The position numbers and the translations under genes were made by a program. Below, in pieces: positions 1 to 9,826 of a DNA stretch of 64,000 nt (position 1 is the stretch's first letter; each line of letters opens with the position of its first letter). Location: positions 136,696,876 through 136,760,875 of the forward strand of contig OX465281.1 of assembly GCA_949987705.1 (NCBI GenBank), written 5' to 3'. The notes below the pieces were generated by a model. The model worked only from the letters and a program-made list of their open reading frames with translations, did not search any database and was not told the origin of the DNA. Source of the DNA: Thereva unica. Its lineage: Eukaryota; Arthropoda; Insecta; Diptera; Therevidae.

Positions 1-1224
1 ATGCGAATTAATTCTAGTAATAAATATAATTATTATTCAGCACTGAAGTAGTTCGGTTTTTTCCTCGTTACTTTCTTTAAAGTTCCTTTATAAAGTGACA
101 TAAGTAAAAATGACGGCAAGTGACGACCCTGTTTCAAATTTTTAATTGTTCTTTGAATGTTTATGAGAGAAATTCAACCACAACTGGGTGCCGAAAGGCG
201 CCGATTCGGCTTTTATAATGATTTTTCTGTACTGTTGCATGGATGCGCGTTATTTAAAATATGTCCCACTTACAGTATTTATAGTCCAGTCAATTTAGAC
301 ATCCGAGGGTACATAAATTCGCACCAAGCAGAAAATTGGTAGAAATGTTCAAAGCACCGTTATAAATGAAATCTAAAAAGTCCCCATCGATCCGGCACCT
401 GGAACCTGTATTTACTCGGGGTCAAAAGTCACAAAAACGGGTTTTTAGCGATTTTCAGCAAAACGGTAGCTTTTATCATAAAATAGTGTTTACAAAATTT
501 GTAGATTATGCGATTACCTACAAAAAAGGATCTTATACATTTTCCCGTACCAATTGTCATTCATGAGATATCGCCGTTTTAAAGATTTACATAAAGCACT
601 CATATCCCCTCACTTGCAACTTGTATGGCCGAATTGCCATTTACTTAAACTTTAATAACTTCTACACCGATTATAGTAGAGCAACGTAATTAGGCTCATC
701 TTTTAGGTAAATGTGTATTCTTTTATGTGAAAGAAATAACAGAAACCTGAGTGACTCCGTTTAAAAGATATGTAGGTTCAAAGTATGGGCAAACTGCTGA
801 AAAACGACACATACCTTTTGTATTTCAAGTCGGATGACGTCACTTCAGTGACATAAAATGTAGTTAACAATGTCCTCTACATTTTTTGTTAAATAAACTT
901 TTCACCAAAACCCATAGATTCTGAGAAAACCGCATTTCACAATTTGGACCCACCTTTTGGATTTTCTCAAAAACAGGGGGAGGGGGGACTTCGGAAATTT
1001 GACATTAACTTCATTACATGCCCCCCTAACGATTCGTCAAGTCAAATTTCGGTAGGTCATTTTTCGGAGGCTAACTTACAGATTGGCTGTACTAATTGGC
1101 GGAATACTTTTTCTGCACGTAACCTATTATTTGAACTCGAAAACAAATTTGTTGTGGTTTTGTATACATTTTTTACAATTATTATAACTTATTGCTAAAG
1201 ATTATTTCTTAATTATTTAAATTT
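1..1224. other. Gene-free AT-rich stretch
   Basis: I see no coding region with recognisable similarity here. Short open frames exist on the + strand (157-342, 944-1198) but lack recognisable motifs and have low-complexity composition. The stretch may include the left flank or 5' end of the Transib relic that begins at about 1225. No clear terminal inverted repeat was found. Confidence 0.5.
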
Positions 1225-1546
1225 TTGTCTCGGAAAGAAATTTTCGAACTCATTAGAGTGGAATTGAACTGTGATATGAGTAAAATTTATAATATTGTGG
1301 AAGCAGAGGTCTCGGAAAGATGTGCAAACCGCTACGTTTTGTCCCACGATTTGAAACAAGTCATACGACTATTGACGATAAAATTCAGAGAAAAGTGGAA
1401 ACAGGTGCACAGGACCGAAAAGACTTTTTATTCAAAATACGAGGAGTGGCTCAATGGCCGTATAACTTTCGTCATGCCACGGGACAGTGCGGGGATTACT
1501 GAACCGAGCCCAGCAGGGGGCGCCCGTCTACAAGCTGGGACGACTA

Positions 1547-1749
1547 AAGGCCGGGACACACATATCCGCACCGCGTCCGCACCGCATCCGCACCGTGTGT
1601 CGGACGACACAAAGTAAACAAGTAAAATTTTACCAGTCAGTCTTCACATTTCCGTGTCCGCACCGAGTCAAATTACGTGAGTTTTGTTTTTGCCCGGACA
1701 CGGTGCGGATGCGGTGCGGACACGGTGCGGATATGTGTGTCCCGGCCTT
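1547..1749. mobile_element. 203-bp MITE with 52-bp inverted repeats
   Basis: Non-autonomous element. Left arm 1547-1598 and right arm 1698-1749 are reverse complements with a single mismatch over 52 bp, beginning AAGGCCGGGACACACATA. Both arms contain repeated CCGCACCG/CCGCATCC motifs, making it much richer in GC than its surroundings. A TA flanks both ends (1545-1546, 1750-1751). It sits in the N-terminal part of the Transib relic, just before SERSKRRR. The superfamily is uncertain: TA would fit Tc1/mariner, but Harbinger-type TWA cannot be excluded. Confidence 0.85.
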
Positions 1750-2780
1750 TAAGCGAACGGTCAAAACGGAGAAGGACAGAAAATATTCGATCGCAGTTTG
1801 GTCCTAAGGAACTAGCCTATGCTACCCAAATGCCGATGAGGGCTTCAGGGCAAGTGGGCACTTCCAAGGTCATTCAGGACATCTCAGATGGCAGTCCATC
1901 AACATCATCGAGATACTTGGAATCTGTGGTACGCGCACCAGAAGAAAAACTTACAGACAAAGAAGCGTTATCCCTTTTGATCGAATGCAAACTTTCAAAA
2001 AGTCAGTATAATTTAATCCGTGCGGTCAGTTTAAGCAAAAATAGTTCATTTTACCCGTCTTATGAAAGAGTAATGAAATGCAAAGAAACATGTTATCCCG
2101 ACGATATTACTGTAAGAGAAACTGAAGCTTCAGTTAAACTTCAATCATTATTGAATTATACAGCTCATAGGATACTGGAAACACAAGCTGATGTTATTTC
2201 AAGTATACCGCGCGGCAATTTTGACAATGTAAAATTAATTTGTAAATGGGGATGTGATGGCACTTCCCGTCTAAGTAATTACAAACAAAAATTTAGCGAT
2301 TCACATAGTGATACATCGGATAGCTACATTTTCTTTTTTTCTCTTGTTCCCTTGCAAATGGTATGTGATGATGTAGAACAAAATTCAGAGATTGTCATTT
2401 GGAAAAATTCACGCCCATCGTCTACCAGATTTTGTCGTCCAATTAAAATTATATTCACGCATGAAACTGCTGCTCAAACTAGAAAAGAAGTTGAATTGAT
2501 CACAGCCGAAGAAAAGAATCTCGTGCCATTTAATATTTGTATGCACAAAAAAAATATTACAGTAAATTTTCAACTTGCATTTACAATGGTAGATGGTAAA
2601 GTGCTTAATTCACTTACTGAAACAACATCAAGTATGCGTATTATCTTTGCATGCCTGGATTAGGTTAATGGAATGCTGTTTACATTTGTCTTATAAATTA
2701 GACATAAAAACTTGGCAAGCGAGGAAGGCTGATAAAGAAAGTGTTGAACAAAACAAAAAAGTTGTTCGAAAAGGTTTTAA

Positions 2781-3701
2781 GGGGTTGCTCTGATTTTTGA
2801 GGCAAAAAATTGACTATTTTTGGATTTTTTTTTTACAGAAAACCCTTATTATTTTTATATACAAAATTTTTTCATAGTATTAGATAACTTTTAGAGATCA
2901 CAAAAAAAATTTAATTTTTTTTTTGCCGTCATAAATAAATATGTAGCACGCGCTGAAGTTGACACCTCAAAAATAACATGGAAAATGGTTCCATCGATAG
3001 CTCCGTCCCCATTGGTCAGAACCAGAAAAGTGAAAAACGGTTTTGTTAAAAATTATGTCTTTTAGTTCGCTTATGTCAACATTAGTAAAAATTGCATCAA
3101 AAAAAAAAATTTAAGGACATTTTAGTGAAAAAACGTAAAAATGCAACTTTTCTGGCCCAAAATGGGAGGATAAAATACTAATCGTAAGATTTTGAAAAAA
3201 AATTTTACACAGGCGAACTCGACAACATCATTTTCGATAAATTGACATAAGTGGTAAGTCAATATATTAAATAGTTTCTTTTGAATCGCTGGAACCGTTT
3301 TGAAAAATGGCATTTTGAGAAAAACGCGTTTAAAGTTTTTTTACGTTTCACTGTAGCCGAACTAACCGAAATAATGTAAGTAAATTCAAACGTATGTTTG
3401 CGTTACTATATACATATAGTGGCTGATGTTGTTATTTGCACGAATGCGTATGTATATTTTACATTCGTGTAAATAACAATAACATCAGGTACTATGTATA
3501 TAAACTATAACAGTAGCACTACCACGCGCTGAACGTCCGACAGAAAATCAGTTTTTTTGCACTTACAATACTGCATATAACTTTTTAACGAAAAAAAATT
3601 TCGTACTAATATTTTAGGAACGTATTCTACACATATTAATAAATATAAAAAGGCAAAAAAAAAATTTCGTTTTTTTTTAAACCAAAAATCAGAGCAACCC
3701 C
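2781..3701. mobile_element. 921-bp TTAA-flanked MITE (piggyBac-like)
   Basis: Ends are inverted copies, GGGGTTGCTCTGATTTTTG on the left (2781) and its complement ending at 3701. A TTAA lies on each side (2777-2780, 3702-3705). Removing the element and one TTAA restores the Transib frame exactly (VVRKGF then KERLGLT), so the boundaries are firm. The interior is AT-rich and non-coding, with a short internal inverted repeat around 3410-3490. TTAA target duplication is the hallmark of piggyBac; no transposase is present. Confidence 0.87.
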
Positions 3702-4453
3702 TTAAGGAAAGATTAGGACTTACAGTAGATCAGCCAAAACAAAATTATGGCAGTTCCAATGATGGAAATACAGCTCGCCGATTTTTTTCAAACTATGAAA
3801 TTTCTGCTTCCATAACAGGTGTCGATATTGAATTGTTACGACGATTTTATATAATATTACAAGTCCTTTCTTGTGGTTTTCCTATTGATGTGCACAAATT
3901 TCAAATATATACCGAAGAAACTGCGCGAAAATTTGTCACTCTTTACCCATGGTATTACATGCCCACGACTGTGCACAAAATTCTTATCCATGGTTACAAA
4001 ATTGTGAGCACTGCACTGCTTCCTATTGGACAGATGTCAGAAGAAGCACAGGAGTCTTGTAATAAATTTATTAAAAAGTTCCGAGAAGATTTCGCTAGAA
4101 AATGCAGTCGAGAAAAAAATATGCGAGATATTTTCCAAAGTCTCTTAGTAACATCGGATCCACTTCTTTCTAGTTTAGGGCAATTTCCTTCCAAACAAAG
4201 TAAACCATTATCAGCAGATGCCAAAAAATTGTTACTCCCGCCGACAGATCCAGGCACAAATTATGCACTTAAGGCCCCTTTACACTATCTGATAAGTCAT
4301 ATGCTAAGTCATACACATTTTTATCTGACTTATCAAAAGTTGAATCATATCAAGTTGAAATCATAGCATTTTTGATTTTGTTGTTTATACCTATTTGATA
4401 AATCGGTACGACTTCGAGTGTCGAGTGAAATATTGGAAATTTTGAATGTAGAA

Positions 4454-5810
4454 ATGGATGAAGAGCAGAAGGTTTTAGCGTTGTTAAACATTATTAAAAT
4501 AGCATTAATTAAAAAAAAATACAAATAAAAATGCAAAGAGGTCCAAGTGGAGTAGAAAGTGGCTTTTGATGAGAAATTGTGGTCGTGATATAACGCATCT
4601 TGTATTAAATTAATTACAGTTTGAAGATTTAGATTCTTTTTAAAACTATACAAGAATGCAAAAAAAAAACATTTTTTAAATTATTGGAAAAAGTGGAACC
4701 AATGATAGAGAAACAAAATACAGTTTTGCGAGAATCTATTTCAGCAACAACAAGGTAAACTCATTCTTGATTGGAGCCGCAAAAACCGTGTCGAGTTCAA
4801 TGAAACCAAAACCAAGTACTGTCTATTCTCCACTAAAACTTGCACCAACTCTCCCTCCATTGCAGTGGGCGAGGACAATATAACAGCTGACCCATCGCTT
4901 AACATCCTCGGCGTGACTTTATCCAACGATCTGCGTTGGAATAATCACATACTCCAAATCACCAAACAAGCGTATCAATGCCTTGGCTTCCTCAAGAGAT
5001 GCAAGTTCCTCCTTCATCCAGCTGCCTTGACTACAATCTACATTCGGCCTCGCCTTGAATATAACTCGTATATCTGGGCGGGCGCCCCTAATGCCACCTT
5101 GGGTTGGCTCGACAAGGTGCAAAACCGCGCCATCAAACTCATTAGTTATAGCATGCTTTGCACCTCCATCGATCCTTTAAGCCACCGTAAGAATATAACA
5201 GCGCTCAGCAAGTTTTACCGCTATTACAATAGCGACCGCTCCACTGAAATAAACCTCCTGCCTACACGGCAATTTTTTCTCGCAACACAAGACTAGCCAA
5301 CTCGGCTCACCCCTTCACCCTGCAGCCCTTCCCTTCACGCACATTACGGTTTAGCAGTTCGTTTATAAATAGAACAACTCGATTGTGGAACTGTCTTCCG
5401 CAGTCGGTATTTCCGAACTCATATATGTAACATCTTAGAGTTCAAACGCAAGGTTCATCGACATCTACTCATGCACCCGCAAGACTCCTAAACTATCCTA
5501 TCTCATTTTTCATTCAGATCAAGCTTACTACTATACATTGCACCATGACTTGAACGACATGACGGACTAGTAGTACAAAGGGTGACTCCTAAGCTTCATC
5601 TTATCACCAAAAAAAGCTATTCCATTATGTACTTCAGTGTGCGAATCAAGTCTAAAATGCATTGTTTGTAGATTACTCATTGCGTTGCGGTATCTAGCTG
5701 CAGAACAAAACCTACAGAAACCTTTCTTACGAGAACCTCAGTTCATGGAATATCGCAAATAGTTCCTCAAACTTTAAATGCTATATGCACTGCCCTGAAA
5801 AATGATTAAC
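4454..5810 (+). pseudogene. Harbinger transposase N-terminal fragment (split)
   Basis: From an ATG at 4454 the text reads like the start of a Harbinger nuclease with many small breaks; recognisable pieces are the stretch ending in VLRESISATTR before 4757 and, after a LINE insertion, LRYLAAEQ from about 5690. These correspond to the conserved N-terminal block of Harbinger nucleases (FREAI..., LRFLA...). Several stops and frameshifts are present and no DDE residue remains. It belongs to the 1.84-kb element that encloses it. Identification is by motif memory. Confidence 0.55.
4757..5672 (+). pseudogene. LINE 3' fragment: reverse-transcriptase C-terminal region
   Basis: A 143-codon frame (4865-5296), preceded in frame by WSRKNRVEFNETKTKY-like text, carries the conserved post-RT region of Jockey/CR1/R1-type LINEs: LGVTLSNDLRWNNHI, the FLKR block, a RPRLEYNSYIW motif and LDKVQNRAIKLI. 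The catalytic YADD region is absent, so this is a 5'-truncated copy. It interrupts the Harbinger N-terminal codons between the ACAACAAG at about 4756 and the ATTACTCATTG at about 5673. No poly(A) tail is evident at the right junction. The clade cannot be fixed from this fragment. Confidence 0.72.
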
Positions 5811-6304
5811 TAAAGGTTAAATTAAAGATATTTTAATCACATACTTTCATACATAATAATTATATCTACCTTTTTCTCGATTAATTCTCTCTCCATTTTA
5901 AAAAAATACCTTTTTTATTGCAACGAGTTTCAAAAGTCATATGACTTCTCAGAGCAATTAGAATCAATCCTAATCGTAAAAAAGTCATATGACTTATCAT
6001 ACATATGTCAGATCATAAGAGAGATATGAATGCGTTTACACTATATGATTTGCCATTTTTGATAAGTCATATGTAAAAGCATATGACTTATCAGATAGTG
6101 TAAAGGGGCCTTTACTTCAGCTGATGTTAGCAACAGTATGACGACCGATAAAACGCCATACGATTCAGACAGCGACTGAGAATTGTTAAATAAATGTAAT
6201 ATACTTGTGAATTGTTCGCATTATTTTAATTCACACTTTTTTCGTTTCCTATATCAATAATCTTTCTATTTATGTTTCCAATTTTCGACAAACTCGTCTG
6301 CCAT

Positions 6305-6500
6305 TTTGAAGCCGTCATTTTGTTTTTTTTAAAAACAGACAACGGATTCGTAATTAGCGACCTCGAAAACCCCCAGACACCCATTTTCCTGAGAAAAAAA
6401 ACTATTTTTTAACATTCACAGCCGCCATTTTGTTTTTTTAAAAACAGACAACGGGTTCGTTACAGCGACCTCGAAAACTCCCGGAAACCAAATTTCAAAA
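6305..6500. repeat. Two diverged ~117-bp tandem units
   Basis: Two similar units in direct order each contain CATTTTGTTTTTTT, AAAAACAGACAACGG and GCGACCTCGAAAAC, about 117 bp apart. Not coding. Units of similar flavour (GCCATTTTG next to homopolymers) recur at 56.7 and 59 kb, but I did not establish homology. Confidence 0.6.
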
Positions 6501-6599
6501 TTTTATCTTAATTCTTTATAGTTTTGGCCAGGTTTTTGGCGTTTCCGACCGGCGGCGGGCGCTTTCCTTGTTTTTAATTTTTAAGAAGTATTAAGTTAA

Positions 6600-7029
6600 A
6601 TAGTGAATTTTAAACTTTAACAATGCTCAGAATGGTCCCCAAAAACGTATTTATAATGAAAAAACAGCCTCAGAAAGTCAGTTTTTTCAACCAAACCTAT
6701 TTTTTACAGGTACATGATAGTACAATCTTAGAAGAAAATTTTAAACTCTCGAACGTTGATCCAGCGAAATCCAAGAGGAACGTTTTTACAAGAACGCCTT
6801 TTTTTGCAAAAAGTGAAATTTCAAGGAAACTGTTCATTATTTCGCTACAAAAATTACACCGTTTTTTCAGCCATTAAGAAGCAATATTTGTACCAAATAA
6901 CAAATATGTAAGTGGCGTTAAACAGAAGTTATTAACAAATTAAAATAACCTGATTCTCGACCGTTTTTGCCATTTTTCTCTATGTTTTGTGGCCTAACCT
7001 ATAACACAATATACATCAATCGAAAGATA
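6600..7029. repeat. Left half of an interspersed repeat split by a Harbinger element
   Basis: This segment closely matches 25996-26470: both begin with ATGCTCA(A/G)AATGGTCCCC, then share AGTCAGTTTTTTCAACCAA, TCTCGAACGTTGATCCAG and AATATACATCAATCGAAAGA. In the later copy the sequence runs straight on into the part that here resumes at 13475, so the two halves were once contiguous. No protein is implied by the open frame 6623-6877; the matching stretch in the other copy has a different frame. Confidence 0.85.
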
Positions 7030-7282
7030 GGGCACTTTCGGAAATGCAGCCTGCGCTGTAGATCTGGACGCAGAGCATTCGGAAATTAAAGCCTGCAAAA
7101 ATCTTGCGTTGAACTTCGTCCGTATGGCAGGGCTGTAATATTTTTGCTGCAAACAAGCAGACTCAGATTTCGAGCTGCTCGCCTTTTAATTTTTAGATTG
7201 ATTGTTTCACATAAAATTAAATGAAAATATATGTTAAAAATATTGGATTTTTACATATATTTTCAGAATAACTGAATCCACC

Positions 7283-7993
7283 ATGGAAAATAATAACGAC
7301 ATTGAAACTTTATTGGGGTAAATATATACCTATATTGAGTAATTTTTCAGTGAACTAAATAAATACCAAAGTATAATTATAGACAATATGAAGATGATCG
7401 GCACTGGACTGGGGAGAGGATAAAAAAACTAATAATACATCGACTGGGTAGGCAGAAAGAATTTGAATTTGATGAAGGAAAAAGGAAGAAGTCGGTATTG
7501 TGGAGGCTTTGGTGTTCGACAAATTCTAAACAATGATCCAAATTTTCCATTTACATCGGGGGAATGTATGAAAAAGTACTGCAATTTACTTACTACATAC
7601 AAAAGGAACAAAAGTAAACATAAAACATCTGGTGAAGCAAGAAAGACATGGACTTATTTCGAAATATTTGACAGAGACCTTGGTAGTAAGCATTCAATAG
7701 TAACCCCAGAAAACATTACCTTCTCAACATTAGATCACAACATTCAGGAATGTGCGGAACAGGAAATAATCGTAGAAAACTTTGAAACTACCGAAATTGT
7801 AAGTGATAATGGTGAATTATTAAACCCAACTCCAACTCGTAAAAGAAAAGTGAATATCAGTGAAATTATGGAAAAATTTGAGAAGAACGAGGAAAAGCGG
7901 CATGAGGAGTTTATGTCAATTGAGAAAGAAAAACTTAATGTTGAGAAAGGCAAATTGAAACTATTGTCAGAAGTAAAAGGGCTTCTACAGTAA
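7283..7993 (+). pseudogene. SANT/Myb-like Harbinger partner protein, one frameshift
   Basis: Small DNA-binding protein that accompanies Harbinger nucleases; in characterised elements the partner recruits the nuclease to element ends and helps nuclear import. Exon 1 from the ATG at 7283 to 7317 (MENNNDIETLL), a GT-AG intron to 7382, then DDRHWTGERIKKLI, a trihelix/SANT-like start. A single indel near 7480-7500 (after KRKKSVLW) shifts frame; from there 7463-7993 reads on through SGECMKKYCNLLTTYKRNK, WTYFEIFDRDLG and a C-terminal charged helix rich in Lys/Glu (about residues 130-176), probably a coiled coil. Intron phase agrees with the exon frames. Paralogue of the protein at 44070-44647. Confidence 0.72.
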
Positions 7994-8416
7994 TGTATCA
8001 AACTCCGCTAGTAACATAAGATTGAAGCAAACTTTTTTTATTTGTATCAGGTTTTTTATATTGAATTTTGTTTTAAGTTAAACTTTTCGTTATGTTTGTT
8101 TTTTATTATGTATTATATGAATATAGTATATAACTGTATCATTGTCATTGTCGCCTTGGTCGTTGTTCGAGGCATTTGATTCCTCCTCTTGGACAACCTC
8201 GTCCGTCCGCATTTGTGACACACTATGTTTCAAAATGAAATTGTGCAATGTGATACATGCCATAACATAGTACTTCACTGTTTCTATCCTATTACAATTT
8301 AAATTTTCTAAACAGCGAAATTTTGATTTTAGCAAACCAAATGCTTGCTCTATGCAAACTCTACTTGAACTTAACGTAGTATTAAATTTCTTCTTTAAAA
8401 GGTGTCATTAAACATA

Positions 8417-8866
8417 GCTGCGTTCCTTTTCTACTATTTAGTACTTATGAGCAGAGCAGAAAAGGAACGCAAAATTTTCTGATTTGAGTAAAATCTCACT
8501 TGAAATTTTTGACGTTACTTTAAACTTTACAAATAAAAAATTCTTAAAATAATTTGTGACACAATGGAGAAATTAATACGATAATTTCTAAAGTAAAACG
8601 AAAGATAATAATTTTTGATAATTATACGACTGAAGTTTTATTTATGGACGTTTTTATATGAGTAAATCAGCTCGACACAAATAAAATCCATCTAGCGGGT
8701 AATGGCGTAAGTGAAAATAATTCACAATAAACTCGAAATGGCCGCTTTCCCCTTGCGGATTTCAATTGCGTAATTGCAAGTGATATCTACTCGTTTATAA
8801 GAGCAAGTGTAGTTGCTAGTACGCAAGTGTAAAAAATAGTAAAAATTAGCAGAAAAGGAACGCAGC
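8417..8866. mobile_element. 450-bp MITE in Harbinger transposase exon
   Basis: Inverted ends GCTGCGTTCCTTTTCT at 8417 and AGAAAAGGAACGCAGC ending at 8866. It separates YRLET from the downstream nuclease codons on the minus strand. The flanks are AACATA and TTATGTTT, so a 3-bp TWA duplication is possible but not exact. Interior AT-rich, no coding capacity; a second internal copy of CAGAAAAGGAACGCA occurs near 8456-8471. Confidence 0.75.
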
Positions 8867-9826
8867 TTATGTTTCCAGGCGATATGCAGAATCACCTAGT
8901 AAGTGACAATGGTTTGGCAGTTTAACTTGTCCTTCGGCTAGTGCTTTACCAATGGGGCTATGTTCCCAAACTGAGGCATCATGGGCACTTCCGGGCGATC
9001 CAACAAAAACATCAATGAATTTCAAATTACTATCGCATATTCCCTGAAATTATTATAATATATTTGAAGTAAAACCTGCAAGCTGCTGTTTTTGCGTACT
9101 TGTACAAGTATTGAATGGAAACCTTTTCTATTATAGTAGCTGCTAGGATCTACTGTTGGTGTTAATACGGATATGAGTACCGTCGACAACACCTGCAACA
9201 TTTGGAAAGCGATTCTGACGTAAGCTAAAGCCTTCAACTATAATATTATGTTCGTCTTCATTTGGCCAGCGTACATAATGTTGGCTCAACTTTGTTAACA
9301 ATTTACAGGTTTTTAATATTATTACGTGGGCCGTTGATTTCAATACACCAAAACGATCAGATATTTCTATGAAACAGTTTCGGTTACTCAAGAACCAAAT
9401 TGAAACGTATAGTGACCATTCAATAGATGCACCTGGCCGACCAACAGTATTCGTGTGAAAGATGGGATGCAATTCATCCGCTAGTTTCTGTGAAATTTAC
9501 AAAACTATCCATTAAATGGATCGTACTTGAGGTGACTTTTTCAAACGATTTGCAGACGTGAAATATTAGGACCTCCGCATACGAGTCAACTGATTTGTAA
9601 TCCCAGTTACATACGTAATTTTTTTGTGACCTTGCCTGTGTACGGAAGTGAGAATCCACAGAAACGAGACCGATTTGAAACTCTCTTGTAACTGGTGCGA
9701 CCACTCTTGCCGGTCTCAAACGATTTCAGTTGCGTGGTTGCACTTGTACGTAACAAAGTTTTGTAATCCGACTATTTTTTGATGTGGTTGACTAAAAATG
9801 ATATGGGCACAGTCTGTGTTCCATGC

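Larger units (their letters stand above)
4272..6111 (+). mobile_element. Harbinger-type element remnant, 34-bp perfect TIRs, TTA duplication
   Basis: Left end starts AGGCCCCTTTACACTATCTG and the first 34 bp (4272-4305) are perfectly mirrored at 6078-6111. TTA is duplicated at 4269-4271 and 6112-6114, the 3-bp duplication typical of PIF/Harbinger. It interrupts the last exon of the Transib relic, whose frame continues to a stop at 6177-6179. Inside are pieces of a Harbinger transposase N-terminus interrupted by a LINE fragment; the catalytic part is missing, so this is an internally deleted derivative. Confidence 0.88.
1225..6179 (+). pseudogene. Transib/RAG1-like transposase relic, split by three insertions
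   Basis: Relic of a Transib-family DDE transposase, the lineage related to the RAG1 recombinase core. Four coding blocks line up: about 1225-1546 (N-terminal part), 1750-2780, 3702-4271 and 6115-6179 (acidic tail and stop). Seen in sequence: WGCDGTS with the first catalytic Asp at 2256-2258, the block RPSSTRFCRPIKI, LHAWIRLMECCLHLSYKLD, a DGNTARRF-type block, LYPWYYMP, and GQMSEEAQESCNK with the C-terminal catalytic Glu at 4052-4054, which corresponds to the RAG1 E962 block (SEGNESGNK). Reading frames rejoin exactly across the TTAA and TTA insertions. Defects: a frame change at about 1460-1509, and a deletion plus frameshift near 2640-2660 that removes the segment between the Cys-containing loop and LHAWIR. 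I could not place the middle catalytic acid. No usable ATG is seen at the N-terminal edge, so the true start lies upstream or is lost. Family recognition is from memory. Confidence 0.85.

Noticed and set aside
6623..6877. 84-codon frame as a gene
   Set aside because: The homologous repeat copy at 26.1 kb has a different frame, so it is not conserved as protein.
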